From positions 2,914,001 through 2,978,000 of the forward strand of contig OZ241860.1 in assembly GCA_965203195.1 (NCBI GenBank): a DNA stretch of 64,000 nt, read 5' to 3'. Origin of the DNA: Bin87 sp965203195. Its GTDB lineage: Bacteria > Chloroflexota > Dehalococcoidia > Lucifugimonadales > UBA3495. How positions within the stretch are numbered: position 1 is the first letter of the stretch; every line of letters starts with the position of its first letter. Below are positions 40,753 to 49,778 of this stretch, piece after piece. Below the pieces are notes generated by a model. It was given only the letters and a program-made list of their open reading frames with translations, did not search any database and was not told the origin of the DNA. The translations under genes and the position numbers were made by a program.

Positions 40753-43700
40753 CTACGGCAACTGTGCGGCGCGGGCGGCGCGGATTGCGGTGCCGGAGTC
40801 AACGCCGAGGGTTAGGCCGTAGCGCTGTTGGCGTTCCTGCTGGCGCTGCCGGTGTTCGGCCGTTTTTAGTTCCGGCCAGTCCATCAGCTGCTCTACGGCG
40901 GCTTCTACTACTGCGCCCGGGCGCGAGTCGCGGAGCCAGGCGCGGAGGTCGCGGCGGGCTATGGTTACGGTTAGGCGGGCGGCGCGGGGGGCGCGGGCGG
41001 CGCGGAGGGCGGTTAGGCGGGCGGCTGTTGCTTCGGCGGCCCAGGCGCCGGCCTGGGCTACTGCCTGGTGGTTGTAATTGCCGGCGTCAAACTCCGGGAT
41101 GGGCAGTTTCCACAGGTGCTTGTGCAAATCACGCGTCTTGCCCGACCAGTTGGGCGTCGTGTATCTGTTGACCGCCGTGGCCAGCGCATCGCTGTTGATG
41201 ATTGCCAGCAGGTAGTGGGCCTCGTCAAGATCACGGCAAGCAATCCAGTACAGCCTTTCATCAACCAGCGCGGCGTCATCGTCAACCAGCGCTGCCGTCG
41301 GTTCACCGCCGGCCGTATAAACCAGGCGAATGGGCCGGCCGCCGTTATCCTGCTGCCACGCCAGTTGCGATGACAACCCTCGGTGATAATCCAGCCGGCC
41401 CAGCAAGTTTAGTTTGTTGGCCGGTTGCTTGTTGTCCTCCCAAAGGTGGCTGATAGTCTGCCACCGCCGGCGCATCCGGCGTTCCAGGCCGCCCAGGCGG
41501 ATGCCGCCTGGCCCGTCGGCGTCAGTTGGGATCTCGTATTCGCCGCGTTTCACCGGCAGCATCGCCTTGAGGGGTTCCAGCGTGGCGTAGGGAACTATGG
41601 TCTCCCCCAGATGCACATCGTACAGATGGCGGCTTTCAATGGTCTGGTCGGTGAGGGCGGTCAAGTCCAGATCGCGCCAGGGGGCCTTGTCCTGCCCGCC
41701 CCGGCGGGGATTGACCGTAACCGTGGGCGCCGCCTGCACAATGGCGGTGTTTTCCGTTTCGTGGACAAAGAACAGGCAGCGGGGCCGGATTGAGGCCCCC
41801 TGCCGGGCATAGCCGGCATAGGGTGAATCGCCCCCTACCGAGGTATCGGTGATGGCGCGGGCGACCCGCCGCACGTCAGCCGAACCCGCTTGTCCCTGCC
41901 AGCGTTCCACCGCGCCGGCCAGCGCAGCGCCGCCGGCGTTTTCGCCGATGCGTTCCGCAAAGGCGACGCAGGACGCGATGGGAAAGAAGGTGTTGGGTTC
42001 CAGCGGTTCCAGATCCCACGCCGGCTTGTAGGCAAAGTTCACGGCCAGGGTGCGCCCCGGCGTGCGGCGGCGGCCCCGGCCGGCGGGCCGGGATTGCCAT
42101 TCGCCGCTGCGCCACTTGGTGTACTGCCCCGATTGCAGGGCGCTGTGGGGCAGCACCATTCCGATGACGCCGCCGTCTTTCAGGTACAGGTCAACGCAGC
42201 GGGCAAAGAACAGCCCGGCCACATCCTGATTGCTGGCGTAGCGTCCGCCAACCCAAATGCCGTAAAGGCTTTTGCTCTGCGCCTCCAGTTCGGTACGCAA
42301 CACGGCGACGGTCTGGTTGTAGTTGAGCCAGGGCGGGTTGCCGATGACGACGTCCACTTTGGTGCGGCTCAAGGCCACCGGGCGCACCAGGTTGCGGGTG
42401 TAGTAGGCCCAGATGTGGTTGCGTCCGGCCTGGTGCAGCCGCTGCATAGTGGCGAAGGTGGCGGCCAGGGTGCGGCGCTCGGCGGGGTCGGTGATGGCGT
42501 GGTCGTCCAGGGCCAGCAGGGGGTTGTCGCCGGCCTCAATGTCGGCGGCGGCCTGGCTCAAGAGGGAGTCGAAGGTGTCGGCGCGGTCCACCAGGCTGAC
42601 GGGGAAGGCGAGTGGGGCGCCGGCGTGGTCATCCACCTGGATGGCGATTTCCCGTTCCGCGAACAGGTCGCCGGCGCGGAAGCGCAGTTGCAGGGCGTCG
42701 CCGAGATAGACGGGTACGGAGCCGGAGGCGTCGTAGCCGGCGGCGCGGGCGGCGGCCACGGCGGGGCGGGCGGCGAGGGCCCAGGCGGCGCGGGCGAGGT
42801 GGACGGCGGCGGGATGCACGTCAATGCCGGTTACCGCCGTGCGGAGGCCGTCCAGGGTGGGCCGGGGTTCCAGTTGGGCTTGCTGCGCCGCCGCCAGGTA
42901 ATGGCCTACGGCGGCGGCGATGAAAGTTCCCGAGCCGCAGGCGGGGTCCAGTACCCGCTGGCGCAGGGGATCGGCGACGATTTCCCGCACCATCGTCTGG
43001 GCCAGCCAGTCGGGGGTGTAGTATTCGCCCAGGGTGCGGCGTTCTGCGGGGGGGATGACGGTTTCGTAGAGGATGGCGGCGATGTCGGGGGGCGGGCCGG
43101 CGCCGTGTTCGCCGGCCCAGTCGAAGCGGGCCAGACGGCGGGCCAGGGCGCGGAGCAGAGGCGCGCCGCCCACTTCGGCGGGCCAGGCGAAGAAGTCGGA
43201 GGCGATGACGCCGTTCAGCCCGGTGGCGTCGCGGAAGCGGCGGCCTTGCAGCAGGTCGGCGGGGTCGGTTTCGGCCACCTGGCGGATGTCCACGCCGAAG
43301 GCGGCCTGCACGGCGATGCCCACCACCAGGGTGAGGTAGGTGTGGCGGACAAAGAGGTCGTCCAGTTCGGCGGGGGTGTGGGCGATTTCGCCGAGGGCGG
43401 CGGTGAGCAGGTTCTGCCAGAGGCGGCGCTTGACCTGGACGGTTTCGTAGCCGGCGGCGGCGGCGTAGAGGTCGGCCAGGGTTTGGATGTCGCGCTGGCC
43501 GGCGGCGCTGGCGGGGCCGAGGTGCTGCTCCACGGTGGCGCGGTTGGCGGGGACGCTTTCCAGGGCGAAGAGGGCGTAGTCGCGCAGCCATTCGTAGAGA
43601 GGCAGCCACTGCTCCGGGGTTTCCAGGGTGAAGTAGTAGGGGCGGACGGCGCGGGGCGGGCCGGCGCCGGGCCAGCGCAGCAGCCAGCGCTTGCCGTCGG

Positions 43701-44058
43701 TGAGCACGCCCATACGGACGCCCTTGCCGGCGGCTTTGGACTGCTCCAGGTAGCCGTCCAGCTGGGCGACGTATTCGGGGTTGGGGGCGCTGCTGTCGCC
43801 GGCGGCGCCGGAAGCGCCGATGCGCCGCTTGAACTCGATGAAGGTGTCCAGGGCGGTGAGGTCCACGGCCTGGCGGCTGGCGCCGGAGGGCGGGTTTTCC
43901 TCGACGATGGCGTCGGGGTGGGCCAGGCCGGTGAGGGCGAGGAAGTCGCGGACGGCGCTGGTGATGTTGGCTTCGGCGGCGAAGTTGTTGTGGCGGGCGA
44001 GGATGGCCCGGGCGGCGGCCTGGTAGCGGGGGTCGTCGATGTTCAGGTGCGTGGTCAT
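40753..44058 (-). CDS. Type IIG-like restriction enzyme/DNA methyltransferase
   Basis: An 1101-residue protein. A PD-(D/E)XK-like nuclease motif lies at the N-terminus (D66-X8-E75-X-K77 in VDLTALDTFIEFKRR). GEYYTPDWLAQTMV precedes the SAM-binding motif VLDPACGSGTFIAAA near residue 370, and the catalytic NPPWLNYNQ of an N6-adenine methyltransferase is near residue 572. The C-terminal third should be the target-recognition part. It differs from the MmeI-like enzyme at 847-3729. The start at 44058 has AGGAG too close for a good site, so the start is uncertain. It lies 57 nt after the two-span membrane protein. Confidence 0.8.
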   Translation of the reverse strand: MTTHLNIDDPRYQAAARAILARHNNFAAEANITSAVRDFLALTGLAHPDAIVEENPPSGASRQAVDLTALDTFIEFKRRIGASGAAGDSSAPNPEYVAQLDGYLEQSKAAGKGVRMGVLTDGKRWLLRWPGAGPPRAVRPYYFTLETPEQWLPLYEWLRDYALFALESVPANRATVEQHLGPASAAGQRDIQTLADLYAAAAGYETVQVKRRLWQNLLTAALGEIAHTPAELDDLFVRHTYLTLVVGIAVQAAFGVDIRQVAETDPADLLQGRRFRDATGLNGVIASDFFAWPAEVGGAPLLRALARRLARFDWAGEHGAGPPPDIAAILYETVIPPAERRTLGEYYTPDWLAQTMVREIVADPLRQRVLDPACGSGTFIAAAVGHYLAAAQQAQLEPRPTLDGLRTAVTGIDVHPAAVHLARAAWALAARPAVAAARAAGYDASGSVPVYLGDALQLRFRAGDLFAEREIAIQVDDHAGAPLAFPVSLVDRADTFDSLLSQAAADIEAGDNPLLALDDHAITDPAERRTLAATFATMQRLHQAGRNHIWAYYTRNLVRPVALSRTKVDVVIGNPPWLNYNQTVAVLRTELEAQSKSLYGIWVGGRYASNQDVAGLFFARCVDLYLKDGGVIGMVLPHSALQSGQYTKWRSGEWQSRPAGRGRRRTPGRTLAVNFAYKPAWDLEPLEPNTFFPIASCVAFAERIGENAGGAALAGAVERWQGQAGSADVRRVARAITDTSVGGDSPYAGYARQGASIRPRCLFFVHETENTAIVQAAPTVTVNPRRGGQDKAPWRDLDLTALTDQTIESRHLYDVHLGETIVPYATLEPLKAMLPVKRGEYEIPTDADGPGGIRLGGLERRMRRRWQTISHLWEDNKQPANKLNLLGRLDYHRGLSSQLAWQQDNGGRPIRLVYTAGGEPTAALVDDDAALVDERLYWIACRDLDEAHYLLAIINSDALATAVNRYTTPNWSGKTRDLHKHLWKLPIPEFDAGNYNHQAVAQAGAWAAEATAARLTALRAARAPRAARLTVTIARRDLRAWLRDSRPGAVVEAAVEQLMDWPELKTAEHRQRQQERQQRYGLTLGVDSGTAIRAARAAQLP

Positions 44059-44115
44059 ACTCCTGCGGGCGCTTGGCCTTGACGGGGGGTGGGAGGCGGC
44101 TGTCCGACGGCGTCA

Positions 44116-44631
44116 TCAGACCGCATAGCGGCTCACTATATCCTTGTTGGCGTCGGTTGATGCCTGACGGTTCAAACGGCTGTCAGTCCCGAGCCGCACC
44201 CGTTGCGTTGCCTTCGCCCATCGTTTCATAATGGAATTCAGGCTGGCCTCGGCATCCTGAGGGGCAATGCGGTAGGTTTCAATGCCGCGCCACAGTGCCT
44301 CCGTTTCCACCTTGAGGTCATCGCAGAGGTGCGCGGTCAGCCGCAAGGTGGCCGCGTCCTGGGCGTGGTCGGAGAATGCATCCCAGATCGTAAGTGCCGC
44401 CAGCAGCGCGCCGAGGGCAACCCCGACGTAAAACAGCCACGGGGCCGCCGCCGCCGCAAAATAGATGACCGCCAGAAAGACCAGCACGCCGGCCAGTATG
44501 GTGAAACGCAGCGCCCGGTACCGGCGGCGGTGCTTGTCCGCCATGGCGTCGTAGTAGCGCCAGTTATATTCCAGGTCGCAAAGCGTGTTCCAGACGGCGC
44601 TGCGGGTCTGGTCGGTTACGGGTTCCATCAT
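44116..44631 (-). CDS. Two-span membrane protein, SLATT-like layout
   Basis: A 171-residue protein: an N-terminal cytoplasmic helix (LCDLEYNWRYYDAMADKHRR), two membrane helices at about residues 42-62 and 65-85 (FTILAGVLVFLAVIYFAAAA, LFYVGVALGALLAALTIW) and a long cytoplasmic helical C-terminus. This resembles SLATT-type proteins that occur next to nucleotide-signalling and restriction genes and are predicted pore formers; the family match is tentative. The start at 44631 follows GGAGGAGGG. It is the first gene of the island and likely in one operon with the restriction-methyltransferase. Confidence 0.6.
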   Translation of the reverse strand: MMEPVTDQTRSAVWNTLCDLEYNWRYYDAMADKHRRRYRALRFTILAGVLVFLAVIYFAAAAAPWLFYVGVALGALLAALTIWDAFSDHAQDAATLRLTAHLCDDLKVETEALWRGIETYRIAPQDAEASLNSIMKRWAKATQRVRLGTDSRLNRQASTDANKDIVSRYAV

Positions 44632-44799
44632 CAGAGGCCCTCCTCCGTCACGCCGAATTCAATGCAAGGGTCAAATGCAACGATACCCCATTGCCGGCCA
44701 AAAATCAAAGGCGCCGGGTCATACCGGGCAGGTCGCCGGTTCCGCATTGGGGCCGATTTGCCGGCGGCGTAGTGAGGGCAAAATGCCAGGCGGGCCGGC

Positions 44800-46149
44800 C
44801 TAGTTTTGGGGGCGTTTGCCGATGTAGTGGGCGGCCCACATTGTGCAGATGGAGGCGAAGGAAAGGGCGGCGGAGAGGATGAAGGCTTGTACATAGTCGC
44901 CTTGCAGGTCGAACATGGCGCCGGCGATGATGGGGCCGAGAAAGATGGCGGCGCCTCGTCCCATTTCGACGAAGCCCATTACCGTGCCGAGGGATTCGGC
45001 GGGGAAAAGATCGGCGGCCTTGGCGCCGACGATGAGGCCGCTGATGCCGTCGGTAAGGCCGGCCAGGGCGACATACAGGGCCAGAGGCCACCAGGCGCTG
45101 CCGTCGCCGAGCCACACGACGAGGATGACGGCGCCGGCGGCGATGCTCATGCCGATGGTGTACACCGATTCGCGGCCCCAGCGGTCGGTGGCGACGCCCA
45201 CCAGAGGGCGGGCGAAAAGGCTGACCAGGCCCACGGCGCCCAAGGTGTTGGCGGCGGTCTGGGTTCCATAGCCGGCGAGGACGAAGAAGGTGACCAGGTG
45301 GATGCGTATCATCTGGGTTCCGGTGGAGCCGGCGATGCGGGTCAGGACGAGAAGCCACATTGCGGGGCGGCGGATGGTATCGCCGAGGGTTGGCGCCCGG
45401 GTTGGCGATGCCGGGGACGACGTGCCGGGGCGAGGCCGGCGTCCGCGCGCTGGAGCCGGCGACTCGGCGGTGGGCGGCAAGGGGGCGATGGGCGCTGCCG
45501 GGGATGCCGCTGCCGGGGATGCCGGCGATGCCGATGTTGGAGGCGCCGATAGCGTTGCCGCCTCGGGGGGGCGGCGCTGGAACAGTCCGTTGGGCAAGGC
45601 GATGAGGACGGCAAAGACGACGCCGAAGATCCGGTAGGCCCAGCGCCAGCCCAGGGCGTTGGTCAGGACGCCGGCCAGGGGGGCGAATATGCCCTGTCCG
45701 ATGGGGTTGCCGCTGTCGGCGAGGCCAAGCATCCGGCCGCGGGTGTTGGGGAACCAGGGGGCCAGGGTGGCGGTCATAGAGAAGGAGGCGATGGCGGTAT
45801 GGCCGATGCCGGCGAAGATGCTGTACCAGATGAACATCTGCCACAGGTCGGTGGCGAAGCTGGAGGCCAGCCAGCCGGTGAGGATGCAAAGGCCGGCCAG
45901 GGGGAACAGAACGCGGGCGCCCCACTTGTCCAGCAGGATGCCGAGGAAGGGGGCGGCAATGGCGCCGATGAGTCCGGCCAGGGAAAATACGGCCGAGGTG
46001 TAGGTGGCGCTGCGTCCGAAGGCGTCTTTGAGGGCGTTGAAATAGACGGCTTCGCTGTTTTTGGTGCCGCCCTCGACGGTGAGGTTGCCGAGGGAGAGGA
46101 CGAAAATCACCCAGCCGTAGTGGAGGCGGCGGCGCGCAGTAGTGAGCAT
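44800..46149 (-). CDS. MFS transporter
   Basis: A 449-residue major facilitator superfamily transporter with about 12 membrane helices in two halves. The loop between helix 2 and 3 (LGILLDKWGARVLFP) and its counterpart in the second half (GVATDRWGRESVYTIG) are the D-X-(W)-G-R motifs of the family. The central cytoplasmic loop is a long Pro/Ala/Ser-rich linker (about 75 residues), which is unusual. It resembles monocarboxylate/oxalate-type MFS members, but the substrate cannot be told. The start ATG has no strong ribosome binding site. Confidence 0.85.
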   Translation of the reverse strand: MLTTARRRLHYGWVIFVLSLGNLTVEGGTKNSEAVYFNALKDAFGRSATYTSAVFSLAGLIGAIAAPFLGILLDKWGARVLFPLAGLCILTGWLASSFATDLWQMFIWYSIFAGIGHTAIASFSMTATLAPWFPNTRGRMLGLADSGNPIGQGIFAPLAGVLTNALGWRWAYRIFGVVFAVLIALPNGLFQRRPPEAATLSAPPTSASPASPAAASPAAPIAPLPPTAESPAPARGRRPRPGTSSPASPTRAPTLGDTIRRPAMWLLVLTRIAGSTGTQMIRIHLVTFFVLAGYGTQTAANTLGAVGLVSLFARPLVGVATDRWGRESVYTIGMSIAAGAVILVVWLGDGSAWWPLALYVALAGLTDGISGLIVGAKAADLFPAESLGTVMGFVEMGRGAAIFLGPIIAGAMFDLQGDYVQAFILSAALSFASICTMWAAHYIGKRPQN

Positions 46150-46213
46150 CAGATGGCGACCGAGCAGCGGCGCGCTCCTTCATTGATACACGACGCCAAA
46201 GGGCGACTTGCGG

Positions 46214-47275
46214 TCAGGAGGAATAGCCCAGCAGTTCCAGGCCCGGGCGGCAGGCGTGGGCCAGCGCCTTCTGCTCGCCGGCGTCCAGGCGGGCGAAGCG
46301 CGAGGGCGTGGGGCGGGGGATTGAGGATACGGAGTCCACCCAGGCGTTGTCCTCCAGCTCCGGGGCGATGAACCGGATGAGGCGGCGGATTTGCGGCTCC
46401 GGTTGCGTCTGGACATCCTCAAAGCGGACATTGAGCAGGCGGTCGGGCGGGAGGGTGGCGAACAGGCGGTGGCCGTGGGCCACCATGGCGCTCCAGAAGG
46501 TTCCGAAGTCGGGGCGGGTCAGCGCGTCATAGGGCAGGCGGCGGGGGCGCAACAGGGTGTTGGCAACGGGTTCCAGCCAGGGGTTGATGCGATCCCAGAG
46601 CCGGTCTTTGGCCAGCGCGCCCAGAACGTCGATGCCCAAAGACCGCAGGGCGCGCATTGTGGCGACGATGGTGCGGAAAAGATAATGCCCGTGCATTGAC
46701 AGGGCTACTTCGCGACCGTCGCGATATACGTTGACCACCCGGGCTTCGGGGAACTCGCGCAGCAGGCGGGAGGCCAGCAGCAGGGAGGCGCCGGAGCGTT
46801 CGGCCCAGACATCGCGGTGGAGGCGGCGGCACAGCCAGGCGAAAAGGTGGCGGTACTGGTCGGCGACCGGCAGTTTGGGCCAGGCGCGCACGGCCGGCTC
46901 CAGGGCGTCGTACAGGGTTTCGTAGCCGGCGTCAAGGTGGGGCAGGGTGGCACACAGCAGCGGGGGCACGTCGGCGCGGCTGAAGCGGGCGGCCGGGTCG
47001 TCCACCGGGTAGAGGAGCTCCGGGAACTGCCCGCGGAGCATCAGCCGGGTGCGTGGCTGCTGGCGGCTGTAAAAATGCCACATCCGGGCGCCGGTGCGGT
47101 GGCGGCGACGGAAGGGGCCGAAGCCGGTAAAGCTGAAGAACTCGGAGAGGCTCAACACGCGGGGGTGCCGGTTCAGGATGTCCGACACCATTGTGGAACC
47201 GCAGCGTCCGGTGCTTAAGACCAGCACGGGCGGGATAGCGGGCGGCGGGGCGGCGGCCGGCGGCGGGGTTACCAA
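46214..47275 (-). CDS. Sulfotransferase-family protein
   Basis: A protein of up to 353 residues. PPVLVLSTGRCGSTMVSDIL is the PAPS 5'-phosphosulfate-binding loop, and VVNVYRDGREVALSMHGHYL the 3'-phosphate-binding region; DRLLNVRFEDVQTQPEPQIR is the C-terminal conserved block. Sulfotransferases move a sulfuryl group from PAPS to hydroxyl or amine acceptors. The reading frame is open further upstream inside the MpaB gene; a TTG at 47275 overlapping that stop codon is the most likely start, but it lacks a clear ribosome binding site. The overlap suggests coupled expression with the MpaB-type oxygenase. Confidence 0.75.
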   Translation of the reverse strand: MVTPPPAAAPPPAIPPVLVLSTGRCGSTMVSDILNRHPRVLSLSEFFSFTGFGPFRRRHRTGARMWHFYSRQQPRTRLMLRGQFPELLYPVDDPAARFSRADVPPLLCATLPHLDAGYETLYDALEPAVRAWPKLPVADQYRHLFAWLCRRLHRDVWAERSGASLLLASRLLREFPEARVVNVYRDGREVALSMHGHYLFRTIVATMRALRSLGIDVLGALAKDRLWDRINPWLEPVANTLLRPRRLPYDALTRPDFGTFWSAMVAHGHRLFATLPPDRLLNVRFEDVQTQPEPQIRRLIRFIAPELEDNAWVDSVSSIPRPTPSRFARLDAGEQKALAHACRPGLELLGYSS

Positions 47276-48462
47276 GGGGTGGCCTGTTCGGCCCGCATCC
47301 GGTCGGGCAAGCGGTAGCTGGAGTCGCTGAGTTCGGCGGCGTCCAGCAGGAATACGAAGCTGCTGCCCCGCCAGCGTTCCGCCATACCGGGGAAGGCGCG
47401 GCGCACACGGTGGTAGGCGCGGCGGCGCCACTTCAGCCAAGTCAGCACGCCGGCGGTCTGCTGTCGGGGGAAGTCCAGGCTGTCGGCCAGTTCGTGGCCC
47501 AGCAGGGCACGGGAGACGCGGTAGGTATGGGTGACCATAGCGCGGCGGGCGGCGGGATTGGAGAGGCCGGCGATGTCGGGCAGGGCTTGCACCAGGGCGT
47601 TGGCGATGGCCGCCGATTCCGGGCCGGGCGGCGGTTCACAGCGGCTGCCCACGCGGGACAGGTCGGTGGTGGCGGCCTCGTCGCCGTCAAAGAGCAGGGC
47701 TTCGGGGACGCCGATGAGATAGGAGGCGTAACGCCAGGCCTGCATAAAGCCGGCGCGCGCGTCGGGGTCGAGGCGGGCGCCGAGGCGTTCCGTCTGGCGT
47801 AGCATAGTGGCGGAGAAGTTGGCCGCCGACAGACCGAGGTGGGCGGCGCTGACGGGGACGCCCCAGACGGCCTCGTCCCACTGGCGGCTGTCTTGCAGCA
47901 AGCGCCGGACCTGGGCGTGCACCAGGCGGATACGCACGGAGAGTTTCCAGCCTTCGCCCTGTCGTTCCAGGGCGCCGGGCAGCATAATCTCGACGAAATG
48001 GCGGGTGTTCTGCCGGATGCGGCGGGCGCCGTAGCCCGTCAGCACGCGCCCGGTCATATAGAAGGACTTGCTGATCAGCGTGGCGGCGTTTTGCAGAGTG
48101 ACGACGAAAAATGCGGGGATGAACAGGTCGGAATAGGCGTGAAAGGCGATGCGACCGGGATGGACGACGCGGGGGTCGAACCACGGGGGCGGAACGGAGA
48201 TGGCGTCGAAAAATTCGCGCAAGGGGAGAGGGGCCTGGCGCAGGATATGGTCCTGGCGTTCCATGCCGGCGTGGATGAGGCGGTGGACGTCGCGCTGGTC
48301 CAGTTCGGCCAGGGCGGCGATGGCGGCGTCGGCCATTGGGTCGGCGATGCGGGTATGGGCGATGTATTGGTCGGCGAGTTCCGGGTGGGTGGCGCGCGCC
48401 TGCCGGTAGCCGGGCCGGTAAGCGGAGGGCGGCGTGGGCGCGGTTATGGCGTTTTCCGGCAT
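47269..48462 (-). CDS. MpaB/DUF2236-family oxygenase-like protein
   Basis: A 397-residue helical protein of the oxygenase MpaB (DUF2236) family, heme-binding oxygenases related to rubber oxygenase Lcp. The conserved block LSVRIRLVHAQVRRLL holds the family Arg and the His of R.RLVHA.VR. Other conserved parts are HAYSDLFIPAFFVVTLQNAA and WGVPVSAAHLGLSAANFSAT. The start at 48462 follows AAGGAGGGG. No signal peptide is present. The gene overlaps the sulfotransferase gene, so it may act on the same hydrophobic or steroid-like substrate, which is an inference only. Confidence 0.75.
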   Translation of the reverse strand: MPENAITAPTPPSAYRPGYRQARATHPELADQYIAHTRIADPMADAAIAALAELDQRDVHRLIHAGMERQDHILRQAPLPLREFFDAISVPPPWFDPRVVHPGRIAFHAYSDLFIPAFFVVTLQNAATLISKSFYMTGRVLTGYGARRIRQNTRHFVEIMLPGALERQGEGWKLSVRIRLVHAQVRRLLQDSRQWDEAVWGVPVSAAHLGLSAANFSATMLRQTERLGARLDPDARAGFMQAWRYASYLIGVPEALLFDGDEAATTDLSRVGSRCEPPPGPESAAIANALVQALPDIAGLSNPAARRAMVTHTYRVSRALLGHELADSLDFPRQQTAGVLTWLKWRRRAYHRVRRAFPGMAERWRGSSFVFLLDAAELSDSSYRLPDRMRAEQATPW

Positions 48463-48758
48463 AGTGCTGGCCCCTCCTTGCGGTCGCCTCTATTTACGCC
48501 CCGGCCATCCTACACCCCCGCTATCGTTCCGTTGTTCCTGCCCTACTACCCGGCCGGGGCGGGAATCCGGTTGGATCTCCTACCCCACCCAGCACAGCAC
48601 AGCACACTGGGTTGGCCCCGGCAATGACGGGATGGTCAAGCCGGGCGCGCAATGGTTGAGGCGCAAGCGCGTAAGTTGAGGTTATTGTAGCAATGCCGCC
48701 GCCGCCGCGCCATATTTTGCCGGAACGGATCGTTTTGTTTCGGATAGCGACGACACGC

Positions 48759-49709
48759 CTAGAAGCCCTGCATCCATTCCTCAAAGCGCCGCAGCAGGGT
48801 TGGGTCGCCGGAGAGGTTCATGCGGCCGGCGGCCAGGGCCCGTTCGGCGGCCAGCCGGCCGTAGGCCAGCAGCAGGTAGTCGTTGGCGGAGCAGGATACG
48901 GTCAGGTGGATGGCGGCGCCGGGGGGATGGATCCCGGCATCGAGGGCGTGGCTGATGGCGGCGGCGGCCGTTTCCGGCCCGGCGGCGACATCAACAGTGG
49001 CGGTGTCGGCGGGGGCGACGCCGGCGGCGGTAGCATCGACAGTGGTAGTGTCGGGTGCGGCGGCGGAAAGGTTGAAGCGGTAGCGGGCGGTGTCTTGAGG
49101 CGGGTCGGGGGCGGGGTGGTAGGCGGCGCGCAGCCAGCGGGCGGACATACCCAGCAGAGTAGGGATGGCAGCGGGATGGAGGGCGGCGTCAGGGTCAAAG
49201 GCGCTGCGGATGTCCCAGTCGTGGACGGCCAGTTCCTGGATGCGCTGGCTGACATATTCGCGGGCGGTCATTGCGCCGCGCCGGGGGTGCCAGCAGGGGG
49301 CGCGCCATTTGGGGCCGGCGAAGGTGTCCAGCAGGGCGGCCAGTTCGGAGTAGAGGCGGCGGAACTCCGGGATGAGGTTGTCGCCCAGGCTTTGGGCATA
49401 GGCGATGTCGGCGTCGGCGTTGGCGGCGGACATTGCCTGGTTGCTGGCGGGCGGGGTGAAGCCGGGCGGGGGGCTGGCGTCGCCGCGGCGGCCGCGGGTC
49501 ATACTGGCGATCTGCCGCCCGGCGCGGTTGGTGAGGTGGCCGGCCACATCGCGCACCGACCAGGCGGCGCAAGCGGAGGGGCGGCGCAAGTCGGCGGGCG
49601 AACACGCGGAGAGGAAATCGTCCAGTCCCTGCCACAGGGCGTTGATGACCGCAATTTCCCCGCGGATGGCGGTTTCGTCGTCAGGGGTTTCATGGCGAGG
49701 GGAGGTCAT
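48759..49709 (-). CDS. Maleylpyruvate isomerase-like/DinB-fold protein
   Basis: A 316-residue protein of the mycothiol-dependent maleylpyruvate isomerase N-terminal family (DinB-like four-helix bundle). LDDFLSACSPADLRRPSACA then AWSVRDVAGHLTNRAGRQI has the conserved W.V.D...H metal-site His; MTAREYVSQRIQELAVHDWD has the second set (E..VH..D). The C-terminal domain carries a low-complexity Thr/Ala/Asp stretch and ends LSGDPTLLRRFEEWMQGF, an SCP2-like tail. The start at 49709 follows GGAG. Thiol-dependent or metal-dependent enzyme activity is likely; the substrate is unknown. About 300 bp of gene-free DNA lies upstream (48463-48758). Confidence 0.75.
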   Translation of the reverse strand: MTSPRHETPDDETAIRGEIAVINALWQGLDDFLSACSPADLRRPSACAAWSVRDVAGHLTNRAGRQIASMTRGRRGDASPPPGFTPPASNQAMSAANADADIAYAQSLGDNLIPEFRRLYSELAALLDTFAGPKWRAPCWHPRRGAMTAREYVSQRIQELAVHDWDIRSAFDPDAALHPAAIPTLLGMSARWLRAAYHPAPDPPQDTARYRFNLSAAAPDTTTVDATAAGVAPADTATVDVAAGPETAAAAISHALDAGIHPPGAAIHLTVSCSANDYLLLAYGRLAAERALAAGRMNLSGDPTLLRRFEEWMQGF

Positions 49710-49778
49710 AGTCTGCTCCGGTGACGGGGGCGATGGGTTGGGCAAGGATGCGGCGTTGGTTCCGCCGGAGAGGGGAGG

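Noticed and set aside
41890..44082. 730-codon Gly/Val-rich open frame on the plus strand
   Set aside because: Antisense shadow of the type IIG-like gene.
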